Shown here: in pieces, positions 1 through 8,683 of the stretch
How the letters are laid out: the number at the start of each line of letters is the position of its first letter
How positions within the stretch are numbered: the stretch's first letter is position 1
Assembly (NCBI RefSeq): GCF_001544555.2
Contig: NZ_FCOK02000036.1
Span: forward strand, 25,502 to 89,501
From: Caballeronia udeis
Lineage (GTDB): Bacteria > Pseudomonadota > Gammaproteobacteria > Burkholderiales > Burkholderiaceae
Direction of reading: 5' to 3'
Length of the DNA stretch: 64,000 nt
The notes under the pieces: generated by a model
Told to the model about the DNA's origin: nothing
What the model saw: only the letters and a program-made list of their open reading frames with translations
Database searches by the model: none
Program-made: the position numbers and the translations under genes

Positions 1-424
1 ATTAATATGTTATCCGAAATGAATAAAAATGAGTCTATCTTCGGAATTATTTATTATATTGAGCTGGCGCAAAAAACTGTGGAAGGATTCATCGATTATT
101 GAAAGGTGTTCAAGAGAATTGGGCGCAACTATAGTCAGCACAGGTGACATTCGAATGACGATTCAGGGCATTCAAATGAACAGTCAAAAACGCTATCGGG
201 AGAACGATGGACCATTTGAGACGAACGAGCAGGGCAATGAGACGGTGTCGTAAAGGGGCACGCAACAATTCCATTTACACTCGGGCTATAGCCGGCGACT
301 GCTGCAATAGTCGTGCTCGGGCGGCATTCAGAACGTGATCGGCACGGGACATTGCTGGATAATGGTTTGCGCGCCACCGTTTCGATCCGCTCCATCCACC
401 CTTTAAAACGCCGGACAGCATCAA
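1..424. other. intergenic / no recognisable gene
   Basis: The first roughly 250 bases are visibly more AT-rich than the rest of the window. The only open frame (29-253, 74 codons) resembles no family I know and has no clear ribosome binding site. I see no RNA gene or repeat here. It may be the end of a locus lying to the left. Confidence 0.4.
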
Positions 425-1240
425 ATGAACGTCGGTCCTTTTTCGCTCCCCGTGCCACCGCTGATTTTCTTTATCAGCATAATGGTCTCGTTGTTTGCCG
501 GTTGGCTCTTTCGCAGGAACAGGGCGAATGTGGATGGCGCGGTTTTCGGCAGTGTGCTCACGGGGCTGGTCGTGGCTCGTCTGTCATTCGTCCTGCGCTA
601 CCTGCCCGCTTACAAAGACGATTGGGTGAAGATGCTTGATTTCCGGGATCAGGGGTTCGACCTGGTCCCCGGCCTTGTAGCAGGAGGATGCGTGGCCGGC
701 TGGTTTTTCCTGCGCCGCCGTTCAATGCGCATACCTTTGCTGGCTGCCGTGGTAGCAGGTGCAGTGGTCTGGAGTTCGGCCACAGTGGTGGTTAGTTTGT
801 CGAGGCAGCCGGCGAATGTACCGGTTGTTTCGCTGTTGAATATCGATGGCGTTCGCCAGTCCCTTGCTAAAGGCGACGGACGGCCAACCGTGGTGAACCT
901 CTGGGCGACGTGGTGTCCTCCGTGCCAGGCGGAAATGCCGGTGCTGGCGGAGGCTCAGGCGGGTACGCCTGATCTTCATATTGTGTTCGTGAACCAGGGT
1001 GAGACACGCGATGTAGTAAGCAGCTATCTGAATTCACATGATCTTCACATCAAGAACGCATTGCTGGATCCTGGTCTTGCCGTGGCAAGAGCGGTGTCGG
1101 CTACGGCTTATCCCACCACGCTCTTTTATGATGCACAAGGCCGCTTGCTATCGGCCCACCTGGGGCAGTTTTCACGAGCTTCGTTTGCTCAGGCGATTGA
1201 GCAGTTCTATCCGGACATCGCGTTAAACACCGGCCAGTGA
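425..1240 (+). CDS. TlpA-like membrane-anchored thioredoxin with Lgt-like N-terminal membrane part
   Basis: 271 aa. Residues 1-125 form about four hydrophobic segments that loosely resemble half of a prolipoprotein diacylglyceryl transferase (a segment around ARLSFVLRY). Residues 130-265 form a TlpA/ResA-type thioredoxin fold. The redox motif WCPPC lies at 163-167 after the usual VNLWATW strand, and a cis-proline segment (AYPTT) follows near residue 225. Proteins of this family face the periplasm and reduce disulfides in partners such as cytochrome c apoproteins or other oxidised cysteines. The gene stands alone before a DUF302 gene, so the partner cannot be named. The thioredoxin assignment is firm; the Lgt resemblance is by eye only. 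Confidence 0.88.
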   Translation: MNVGPFSLPVPPLIFFISIMVSLFAGWLFRRNRANVDGAVFGSVLTGLVVARLSFVLRYLPAYKDDWVKMLDFRDQGFDLVPGLVAGGCVAGWFFLRRRSMRIPLLAAVVAGAVVWSSATVVVSLSRQPANVPVVSLLNIDGVRQSLAKGDGRPTVVNLWATWCPPCQAEMPVLAEAQAGTPDLHIVFVNQGETRDVVSSYLNSHDLHIKNALLDPGLAVARAVSATAYPTTLFYDAQGRLLSAHLGQFSRASFAQAIEQFYPDIALNTGQ

Positions 1241-1355
1241 TTTCCATGGACGCGTGCTTTTCACCCGGTTCCAGCGCGACGGACCATTGGGAATCGTATG
1301 AACGGATAGCATGACGAACGTCTTTTTTTCTGCCGCTGACTGCGTGACACCCACC

Positions 1356-1772
1356 ATGACCGCACAAACTGATACAGCCGCAGCATTCCCTTCATCGGTC
1401 GTTACGCTGCAAAGCAAATACGACTTCGAGGCGACCGTTTCCCGGCTTAAGGCAGCGCTGGCTGCGCATGGCGTAACGCTCTTCGCCGATATTGACCAGA
1501 GCGCAGCCGCTACGAAGGCCGGTACGAGCTTGAGGCCCACGCGGCTCCTTCTGTTTGGCAATCCGAAAGCGGGTACGCCGGTGATGGAAGCCAACCCGCA
1601 CGCAGCGCTTGAGTTGCCGCTGAAGGCGGTTGTGTGGGAAGACAGCGGAAGCGCGGTATGGGTGGATTACCAGGACGTGACAGCAACGCTTGCGTTGGAC
1701 TACAAGGTAGACGCGAATCAGATTGCTCCACTGAAGCTGATGCCGACGTTGCTAAGCGGAGCCCTGGCTTAG
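1356..1772 (+). CDS. DUF302 family protein
   Basis: 138 aa from the ATG at 1356; an upstream in-frame ATG at 1311 would add 15 residues, and neither start has a strong ribosome binding site. The protein shows the DUF302 pattern: a strand and helix ending in an AALAAHGVTLFADIDQ-like segment, then RLLLFGNPKAGTPVM, then the ALELPLK-VVWED strand. DUF302 proteins are small, often single-domain, and of unknown biochemical role; some are linked to stress or sulfur metabolism. It lies 115 bp downstream of the TlpA-like gene and could be co-transcribed. There is no signal peptide, so it is probably cytoplasmic. Confidence 0.85.
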   Translation: MTAQTDTAAAFPSSVVTLQSKYDFEATVSRLKAALAAHGVTLFADIDQSAAATKAGTSLRPTRLLLFGNPKAGTPVMEANPHAALELPLKAVVWEDSGSAVWVDYQDVTATLALDYKVDANQIAPLKLMPTLLSGALA

Positions 1773-1905
1773 CGGCATGCAGCGTGACACGAATGCGCAT
1801 TCGAAAAATGGCTTTCGTCTTACCGTGCAGAGACGGGATTTTGTCCGGCACGGTAACATTGTCGGCTGAATCCAAACCTCACGCTCACCTCCTAAGACTC
1901 GACCC

Positions 1906-2367
1906 ATGACAATGTCATTAGCCCTCGACCCCAACTTTTGCGATCTGCTGACGGATAGCCACCTTCGGGTGGTTGGTGTGCCGTTGCTCGATCCGGAAGT
2001 CTTGCGTGCCGATGCCGCACGATGGTTATACGAAGACGCGCCATTTTGCGTAGTCGCGCACAACACGGATGCCGACCCCCGGTTTGTCTACGCAAACCGG
2101 GCAGCCCAGCAATGTTTCGAATACACGTGGGACGAAATGACGGCACTGCGTTCCCGGTTGTCCGCGGAACATCCGAATCGTGAGGAACGCGATGGTTTGC
2201 TCGAGTCGGTGCGCACCAAAGGCTATGCAAGCGGATACCGCGGCCTTCGTATCGCCAAGTCGGGAAGACGCTTCTGGATCGAGAACGTGACGGTCTGGAA
2301 CCTGATCAATCGCGAAGGAACCTATTGCGGGCAGGCCGCGACTTATCGGCAGTGGCAGGATGTTTAA
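1906..2367 (+). CDS. MEKHLA (PAS-like) domain protein
   Basis: 153 aa, a single MEKHLA domain over almost its whole length. Features by eye are the APFCVVAHNTDADPRFVYANRAAQ strand-helix, the FEYTWDEM segment with RLSAE after it, and a C-terminal GRRFWIENVTVWNLIN segment. MEKHLA domains are PAS-related ligand or sensory folds, found alone in many bacteria and at the end of plant HD-ZIP III proteins. No output domain is attached, so any signal must pass to a partner. The ATG at 1906 follows a weak purine stretch; a second start at residue 3 is equally possible. Family call is good, function unknown. Confidence 0.82.
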   Translation: MTMSLALDPNFCDLLTDSHLRVVGVPLLDPEVLRADAARWLYEDAPFCVVAHNTDADPRFVYANRAAQQCFEYTWDEMTALRSRLSAEHPNREERDGLLESVRTKGYASGYRGLRIAKSGRRFWIENVTVWNLINREGTYCGQAATYRQWQDV

Positions 2368-2578
2368 GCGATAGCGCGTCGGGTCCAATCTCACAGAGGT
2401 AGCTATGGACCGTCCCGTCATCCGTAGCGACCGTTGTAGCCGTAGCATCATGATCACCGCTTAGTCCGCACCTTGACCGCTAACACATCGCGGATACGAA
2501 TATGCATATCTGCTTTTGTTAAGACGGAGAATGACTGGCAGCCGTTAAGATGCGCTAACGATTATCGGGCGAACTTTC

Positions 2579-3583
2579 ATGGCTAGCGCACCCATTCTTA
2601 CCGACGGCGGTGGACGTCTCCCACCGTTACAGACCCTGGCGTATTTCGATGCAGCCGCCCGTCATCTGAATTTCACTTCGGCGGCGCGTGAACTCGGCAC
2701 ATCGCAACCGGCGGTGAGCCATCGGATCAGTGCGCTTGAAGCAGACCTTGGCATGCCGCTTTTCAAGCGCTTGCACCGAGGCGTTGAACTGACGGAGGAG
2801 GGAGCCAACCTGTTCGAAGCCGTGTTCGAGAGCCTGGACAGCATCCGCTCCCGGGTGTCTGACATACGGTCACGTCGCCGGCGCCGCACCTTGACCCTTG
2901 CAACCGATTTCGGCTTTGCGTCGTACTGGCTGTTGCCCCGGCTTGCCGAACTGCGCAGCCTGATGCCGGAGTTCGACGTTCGCATTACGTCGTCGCAACA
3001 GGACTTCGACGCCATGCGCGATCACGCAGACCTCGCTATCACGTTCGGCTCCGGCCGGTGGTCGGGCTGCACGGTTCAGAGATTGTTTGCGGAGACGGTC
3101 GTGCCGGTCTGCGCTCCTTCCTTGCTTAAGAACACGGAGGATCAACTCAGCCGCCGGGATCTTGCCGCACAGCGTTTCCTGCATCTGGAGAGTGCTGTTC
3201 CCGCGAGGTGGCTTACGTGGGCGGACTGGTTCAACGAGCACGACTTCACCCCCGCGCCCGATAGCCGGCACTTCACATTCAATAGTTACTCCAATGTGAT
3301 CGAGGCGACGGTAGCGGGACAAGGTGTTGCCCTCGGATGGATTCCGTTAATCGACCCGCTTATCAAGAATGGCAGTCTGGCAATAGCAAGCAATCGGACC
3401 ATGACAACGAGCGGTGGTTATTACCTGCTCGTGCCTCCGACGGACCGGTTCGGTGAGGCAAGGGATCAATTGGTCCGATGGTTGCTCGCCGAGTGCGGGA
3501 AAGACGGGCAACATCAGGCCCGCTGGGTGGAGATTGCAAGCAAACGGTATAGAAACCCCGTCGCCACGCTTGATCCAGCCTGA
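2579..3583 (+). CDS. LysR-family transcriptional regulator, GcvA-like
   Basis: 334 aa. The N-terminal winged helix (about residues 14-75) has the LysR pattern FDAAARHLNFTSAARELGTSQPAVSHRI, typical of GcvA-type regulators. It is followed by a linker with five consecutive arginines near residue 101 and a periplasmic-binding-like effector domain (about 105-310). It precedes the wreck of a MocR-type aminotransferase, which it may once have accompanied. LysR proteins usually act as tetramers binding T-N11-A boxes near their own promoter; the target here is not clear. The C-terminal tail after residue 300 is longer than in GcvA. Confidence 0.9.
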   Translation: MASAPILTDGGGRLPPLQTLAYFDAAARHLNFTSAARELGTSQPAVSHRISALEADLGMPLFKRLHRGVELTEEGANLFEAVFESLDSIRSRVSDIRSRRRRRTLTLATDFGFASYWLLPRLAELRSLMPEFDVRITSSQQDFDAMRDHADLAITFGSGRWSGCTVQRLFAETVVPVCAPSLLKNTEDQLSRRDLAAQRFLHLESAVPARWLTWADWFNEHDFTPAPDSRHFTFNSYSNVIEATVAGQGVALGWIPLIDPLIKNGSLAIASNRTMTTSGGYYLLVPPTDRFGEARDQLVRWLLAECGKDGQHQARWVEIASKRYRNPVATLDPA

Positions 3584-3780
3584 GGACCTGACCTTGGCAT
3601 CTGCGCGCTTCCCGCGGATTCAGCCAACAACCGCCGGGTTTGCTTCAAGCATAAGCATAACGTTCATCTCTGCTCGTCCGATCTTTGAGCGCTGGCGCGC
3701 TCAGAAGATCCAAGCCATGCGGACCCCCTCCCGATAGCCGCAATAAAGGCATATTGCCACCCAGGCACGCTGCCTACGGG

Positions 3781-4251
3781 AACATCAAGGCCGTGGTGGT
3801 TGTGTCGCATCTGCAGAATCCACTGGGCAGCGTGATGCCCAATGAACGGAAGGCCAGCCTCGTCCGGCTTTGCGCGGCATAAGGTTGCGGTGATCGAGGA
3901 CGAGCCGTATAGGGAACTGCTTGATGACGCTGACCGGAACGAACCTCTGAAAGCATGGGACCGCGATGGCGGTGTGATTCATTGCGCGTCGTTGAATAAG
4001 GTGCTGGCGCCTGGTTTGAGGCTAGGGTGGGTGGCGTAGTGCTTTGGGTGGAGCTGCCGGCCGATACGGATTCGGGCCGGCTGTTCGAAGAGGCGCTGAC
4101 ACAGGGCATTCGCATTGCGCCCGGGACCATCTTCTCCAATTCTCAGCGCTTCGCTTCGTTCATTCGTTTGAGCTGTCCGCAGCCATTCGATCAAACCGTG
4201 GACGGTGCATTGCAGCGGCTTGGAAGACTGGTTAGCGACATTGGCGCTTGA
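3781..4251 (+). pseudogene. MocR/GntR-type PLP-dependent aminotransferase remnant
   Basis: Three pieces of the aminotransferase domain of a MocR-type regulator follow each other in two frames. Frame 1 reads AVVVVSHLQNPLGS (from about 3790). Frame 2 continues with ARHKVAVIEDEPYRELL and ASLNKVLAPGLRLGW (about 3878-4035), including the PLP-binding lysine region. Frame 1 resumes with VVLWVELP and ends at 4251. The first shift looks like a small indel near 3880. The second junction, at about 4030, fuses GLRLGWV directly to GVVLWVELP, so some 60-80 residues expected between them are missing. The N-terminal DNA-binding domain and first half of the enzyme domain are absent. Not functional. Confidence 0.85.
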
Positions 4252-4914
4252 TCAAAATGGCGGCTGCTTCTTTAAGCCCCGCTTAGCAGAAGTCTTTCTC
4301 CGGGCTTTCACAATTCAAGTCACGAGCTTATACGTCGCGCGTGATGTGTTTTACCGGCGAGCAAGCGCAACGAGGCATACGACAGTCGCCCGCTATTTCT
4401 GCGCTGTCTGGAGAATGCTGTTGACTTGTGAATTAGCCGCTGCCTAAAATTCGTTCATTGTCATAGATCGGGCTAATGCCTTGGACACTTGTAGTCGTCG
4501 ACCTCTGGATTGTTTAGCTGCCTCACCGGCAGGACTCCGCGCTTGAATTCCCAGCCGCCGTCTTGCCATCAGGCAGACGGTGCGCGTCGCAGTACTTTTC
4601 CCGTGCACCCCTTAGCGCCAATCGGCCGCAGCGTTTGCTTGGCGTCCGAACGGAGCCTTGCCGCGAGCCCATACTTGCGGCTGCTTTTGCTTTGCACTTG
4701 CCCCTGTTGAGGAACCGTCGCGGCATGATTCACGCATGAGCCATGCCGGAGGCAGCACCCGTCTCACAGGGTAGTTTGCCTGCGGTCATCGGACTGTCAC
4801 ACGCAGACAATACGGTGGGCCGCGCCGGCATTGCGCCGGTGCGGCCATTGAGAGTGCTTGAGCGGTCTTCGCCCAGGCAATGCACGCGAACACTACAATT
4901 CAAAGAATCGCTTT
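4252..4914. other. intergenic region upstream of mgtC-like gene, no recognisable gene
   Basis: 663 bases separate the aminotransferase remnant from the MgtC-family gene. Short open frames on both strands look like chance translations of GC-rich DNA, and none resembles a known family. MgtC genes often have long regulated leaders, so this stretch may hold a promoter and leader, but I could not recognise a specific riboswitch. Confidence 0.45.
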
Positions 4915-5622
4915 ATGATCTACGAGTACATTCTTCCCATGATCGCGGCTTTGTCGTGCGGCATTGCTATCGGTCTGGAGAGACAGTTGCGGCAGCGAAC
5001 GGCTGGCCTGCGCACCATTACGCTGGTGACCAGCGGCGCTTGCTTGTTTGTGATCCTTGGCGCCATGACCGGGAACGGAACCACGACCGTGACGCAGATT
5101 GCGTCGTATGTGGTGTCCGGCGTGGGCTTCCTGGGTGGCGGCGTCATCATGCGCGAGCAGGGCGCAATCCAGGGTATCAATACGGCAGCCACCCTGTGGT
5201 GCTCAGCGGCCGTTGGCGTTCTCTGCGGGGCGTCGCACTATGGGCCCGCCATTGCGGGAACCCTGGTGATCCTCTTCACCAACACCGTGCTGCGCGAGAT
5301 AGGGCGCACGATCAATACCACGCCGGTGTCTTCCGCCGACCTCGTGCGCAAATACGTGCTGAAAGTAGTCTGCCGCGCTGAGGACGAGGTGAATATTCGG
5401 GCGATGATCACCAACTCCATGGTGTCGGCGCCGCTGTCGTTTCAGGGGCTGAGCAGCACGGACCTCGACGGCGACTCGGGGCGCGTGGAAGTGATCGCAA
5501 CGCTCGAAACGCATCCGAAATATCAATCAAAGGTTGAGGCCGTTGCGAGCAGGCTCAGCATGGACAAGGGCGTATCAAGCGTTAGCTGGGCTGCGCTCGA
5601 TACCGTGCCTGTGCCCGACTGA
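4915..5622 (+). CDS. MgtC/SapB-family membrane protein
   Basis: 235 aa from the ATG at 4915. The open frame extends 19 codons further up, but the MgtC family starts just before the first membrane helix (YEYILPMIAALSCG). Residues 1-130 contain four or five membrane helices with family signatures: GLERQLRQRTAGLRT after helix 1, GVGFLGGGVI at about 80, and INTAATLWCSAAVG at about 100. Residues 145-230 form a soluble ACT-like C-terminal domain. MgtC proteins help survival under low magnesium or in host cells, in Salmonella by acting on the F-type ATPase. They are not magnesium transporters themselves. No neighbouring mgtA/B transporter is present. Confidence 0.9.
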   Translation: MIYEYILPMIAALSCGIAIGLERQLRQRTAGLRTITLVTSGACLFVILGAMTGNGTTTVTQIASYVVSGVGFLGGGVIMREQGAIQGINTAATLWCSAAVGVLCGASHYGPAIAGTLVILFTNTVLREIGRTINTTPVSSADLVRKYVLKVVCRAEDEVNIRAMITNSMVSAPLSFQGLSSTDLDGDSGRVEVIATLETHPKYQSKVEAVASRLSMDKGVSSVSWAALDTVPVPD

Positions 5623-5827
5623 CAGTGCGTCACAGCCTATCGGCATGAGCGCGTGCCGGCACGCGTGGGGTATGGCATGGGTTTTGAAAGGATGCATCGG
5701 TAGTATCCGGGACAGCGACGCTTCTGCGTACTTGCGCTGACACGGTATGCAGGTTCGATCCTGCCATGTGTGTGATGAGCGGGTGGGCGCATCTTCAGGC
5801 ATCGCTTCACCCATTCAAAGGTCGCAA

Positions 5828-5932
5828 ATGAGTACTTATGTGTTGTTGGCTTGCGGGTTCGGAGCTGGACTTGCGATTGCCCTCTGGGGAATATTCGACA
5901 CCCTGAAGTATTCCCGGCGCCAATCGCAATAG
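5828..5932 (+). CDS. possible 34-residue single-span membrane protein
   Basis: A 34-codon frame begins at the ATG at 5828, about 8 bases after an AAAGG purine run, and encodes one hydrophobic helix (VLLACGFGAGLAIALWGIF) followed by a basic tail (KYSRRQSQ). Helix plus positive tail is the normal pattern of a small inner-membrane protein with the tail in the cytoplasm. I do not recognise the family. It lies in a 374-bp gap and is the only plausible coding content there. Confidence 0.4.
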   Translation: MSTYVLLACGFGAGLAIALWGIFDTLKYSRRQSQ

Positions 5933-5996
5933 CACGATGATCACGCCCATTCCACGGGCGATAAATCCAGGCGGTAAACTCCCGCGGCGCAGGCGT

Positions 5997-7439
5997 TCAT
6001 CCTGACGTTTGCGCGGATGTGAGCCCCTGCCATCCACCGCCAAGCGCCTTCAATAACAACACGCTTGCGTCGAGCCTGCGTGCATCGATCTGGTCGGCGG
6101 TGCGCTCGTTGGTCAACGCAATGGTCTGGGCGGTCACTACATCGAGATAGCTCACCGCACCCGCCCGAAACCGGTTGGTCGTCAGTGTCAACGCAAGCCC
6201 GGCAGCGGACGTTGCGCGTTGCTGGCTGGCGGCCTCGCTCTGAAGCGACTGCAGCGCCGACAGATTGTCCTCGACCTGTTGAAACGCGACGAGCACGGTC
6301 TGCCTGTAATCGGCGACCGCTCCGTCGTATTGCGAGTGGGCGCTCTTCAGCGTGGCATCGCGCCGGCCGCCGTCGAACAAGGTGCCCACCAGTTGCGGAC
6401 CGATGGACCAGAAGAGGCTGGGGGCGGTCAGCCACGGAGCAAAAAACGTGCTTTCGAGTCCGGCACTTGCTGACAGGGCGAGATCGGGAAAGAATGCGGC
6501 ATGCGCCTCGCCAATTTGCGCATTGGCTGCAAATACGCGTCGTTCGGCAGCGGCAATATCAGGCCGGCGTTCGAGAAGCTGTGAGGGCAAGCTGGGAGGA
6601 ATAGATGGCACAACGAAGGATTGCGGTTTGGCCGCAATGGAGAACGTCGATGCCGGCTCGCCGATCAACGTAGCGATCGCGTGCTGAAGCTGCGCACGCT
6701 GGACATCGATGTCCGTGTCCTGTGTCCGCGTACTTTCCAGTTGGGTCGAGGCCAGCGCGACCGCCGAGGCGTCGATTGCGCCATTCTTCAGTTGCTGCTC
6801 CAGGATGCGCAATGCATCGGCATAGGCATTGACGGTGTCGTCGAGGAGTTTCTTCTGCGTATCGAGCGAACGCAGGTTGAAGTAATCGACGGCCAGGTCG
6901 CTCGTCATCGAGAGGCGCACCGCTTCAAGATCGGCCTCGCTCGCAGCAGCATTCGCCTGCGCGTTGACGGTTGCGTCTTTCACGCGGCCAAACAGGTCGG
7001 GCTCCCACGAAGCGCTCAAGCCGGCCGAATAATCGGGGACGGTCTTGCCCGCAAGCGAATGGCCCTCCACGTTCTGCGAGGTACGGAACCGGCTCACGGA
7101 CGTGCCCGCGGTCACGGTCGGGAAGAAGCCGGCGCGCTGATAGTCGACGAGCGCGCGTGCCTGCTGCAATTGCGCGACCGCTTTCTTCACCGTCTGGTTC
7201 GATACATCAATCCGGCTTTCGAGCTCGTTCAACGCCGGGTCGCCGAAGACGGTCCACCATGGGCCACGTGGCTGGGTATCGGCAGGCGCGGCGAGCGCCC
7301 AACCCGCGGCGCCGGCATAGTGCGCCGGAACGGAGACGGCCGGCTTCTGGTAAGCCGGCATGGTGGAGCAAGCGCCGAGCGCGACGGCCAGGCAGGCGAC
7401 CAGGGTCTTGCGGGCGAGGGCGGAGGGTGACGTAAACAT
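5997..7439 (-). CDS. outer-membrane channel lipoprotein of RND efflux system (NodT/OprM-like)
   Basis: 480 aa. A signal peptide with lipobox LGAC (Cys at about 24) is followed by two repeats of the outer-membrane efflux protein fold. Family marks include GPWWTVFGDPALNELE near residue 60, SASWEPDLFGRV near 145, and LLERRPDIAAAERRVFAANAQIG near 285. Length matches the OprM/NodT family. It forms the trimeric channel that carries substrates from the pump across the outer membrane. It is the last gene of a three-gene minus-strand operon and starts 11 bases after the adaptor stop. Confidence 0.93.
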   Translation of the reverse strand: MFTSPSALARKTLVACLAVALGACSTMPAYQKPAVSVPAHYAGAAGWALAAPADTQPRGPWWTVFGDPALNELESRIDVSNQTVKKAVAQLQQARALVDYQRAGFFPTVTAGTSVSRFRTSQNVEGHSLAGKTVPDYSAGLSASWEPDLFGRVKDATVNAQANAAASEADLEAVRLSMTSDLAVDYFNLRSLDTQKKLLDDTVNAYADALRILEQQLKNGAIDASAVALASTQLESTRTQDTDIDVQRAQLQHAIATLIGEPASTFSIAAKPQSFVVPSIPPSLPSQLLERRPDIAAAERRVFAANAQIGEAHAAFFPDLALSASAGLESTFFAPWLTAPSLFWSIGPQLVGTLFDGGRRDATLKSAHSQYDGAVADYRQTVLVAFQQVEDNLSALQSLQSEAASQQRATSAAGLALTLTTNRFRAGAVSYLDVVTAQTIALTNERTADQIDARRLDASVLLLKALGGGWQGLTSAQTSG

Positions 7440-7450
7440 GGACGCGATCC

Positions 7451-8683
7451 TCAGGAAGCGGACGAAGCGATCTGCACCGGCTCGCCAGGGCTGATGGCGT
7501 CGCCCGGATTGTCGATGACGCGGTCGGTGGCCGTGAGCCCGGTCGTGATTTCCATGTGGGTGCCGAAATCACGTCCAACGGTCACGGTCTTGAGCGCGGT
7601 TTTACCTGCACTGTCGACCACCGCGACGGTCACGCCATTGGGTCTGAACAGGAGCGCGCTCACCGGCAGGTCGAGTGCCGGGCTGGCATTCTGCAGTTCC
7701 AGATGTACCTGCGCGTAGGCGCCGGGCAGCAGCGCGCCGTCGTGGTTGTCGACATCGACTTCCACGTGCATCGTGCGGCTGACCGGATCGATCGCGCCGG
7801 CGCTGCGCGCGACTTTCGCGGCGAAACTCCTGCCGGGATATTGCTGCACGCTCAGATAGACCTCGGTGCCCGGCGTGACGTAGGGCGCATCGTTTTGCGG
7901 CACATCGACGAACACTCGCAACGTGTCTGTCTGCTCCACATGAAAGAGTTCACCGGGCATGGAGGCCAGCCCCGGCGAGCCGCCCGCCGTGACCAGCGCA
8001 CCCACGTCCACGTTGCGAGCGGTCACCACGCCGTCGAAGGGCGCGCTCACCTTCTCGTACGACACAAGCTCGGACAGGCGTTGCACATTGGCCTGCGCGG
8101 ACTGCAGCATGGCGCGTTTCGCCTCCATGTCGCTGACCTTCGTGTCGGTGTCCTGTTGCGAGACCGACTGCGTCTTCAGCATGTCCTGCCAGCGTTGTGC
8201 GCTGACTCGGGCGTAGTCGAAGTTGGCTTGCGCCGTTGCAGCGTCGGCGCGAGCCTGGCTAAGCTGCGCATCGAGTTCAGGTGTCTGGATGATGGCCAGC
8301 GTTTGCCCTGCCTTCACCCGGGCGCCAATGTCGGCGTACCAGTGTTCGAGGTAACCGCTTGTGCGGGCGTAGATCGAGGCATCGGCGTAGGGCATCACCG
8401 AGCCGGGCAGCAGGAGTTCCTGGACCGCAGGGGCGCTGCGCGGCTTGATGACCGAGACACTGAGCGCATGCTGCGCGGCGGCTTGCGAGGTCAGCGCGGT
8501 GCTGGCCTGCAGTCTCGGAACAATGCCAATCACAAGCAACGCTGCAGCGATAGCGCCGAATGCCAGCGGCATCATGAAGCGTCGTCGTGTGGAAGGCTTG
8601 GTGGTCGTCTCGTCGGCCAACGCCGGTTGTTCGTGCATGTCGTTGTGATGGTTCATGGTCTGGGCTCGTTTAAAGGCAGTCAC
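7451..8683 (-). CDS. RND efflux periplasmic adaptor (membrane fusion protein)
   Basis: 410 aa with a GTG start at 8683 that overlaps the pump stop codon (GTGA), suggesting translational coupling; an internal ATG at 8656 would give 401 aa. One membrane anchor (about residues 35-55, PLAFGAIAAALLVIGIVP) leads into the adaptor fold. A lipoyl half-motif (GYLEHWYADIGARVKAGQTLAIIQTPELD) lies near 110-140, then an alpha-hairpin, then the second lipoyl half (YEKVSAPFDGVVTARNVDVG), and beta-barrel domains follow. It bridges the inner-membrane pump and the outer-membrane channel. The substrate cannot be told from sequence. Confidence 0.93.
   Translation of the reverse strand: MTAFKRAQTMNHHNDMHEQPALADETTTKPSTRRRFMMPLAFGAIAAALLVIGIVPRLQASTALTSQAAAQHALSVSVIKPRSAPAVQELLLPGSVMPYADASIYARTSGYLEHWYADIGARVKAGQTLAIIQTPELDAQLSQARADAATAQANFDYARVSAQRWQDMLKTQSVSQQDTDTKVSDMEAKRAMLQSAQANVQRLSELVSYEKVSAPFDGVVTARNVDVGALVTAGGSPGLASMPGELFHVEQTDTLRVFVDVPQNDAPYVTPGTEVYLSVQQYPGRSFAAKVARSAGAIDPVSRTMHVEVDVDNHDGALLPGAYAQVHLELQNASPALDLPVSALLFRPNGVTVAVVDSAGKTALKTVTVGRDFGTHMEITTGLTATDRVIDNPGDAISPGEPVQIASSAS

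Noticed and set aside
29..253. 74-codon open frame at the left end
   Set aside because: No ribosome binding site, no family resemblance and atypical composition; kept only as a note.
4743..5381. Long plus-strand open frame overlapping the mgtC-like gene
   Set aside because: Composition is a GC-rich shadow of the real gene in another frame; no family resemblance.
5740..5780. Sequence GCAGGTTCGATCCTGCC resembling a tRNA T-arm
   Set aside because: Loop length is wrong (six bases) and no D-arm, anticodon arm or acceptor stem can be built around it.
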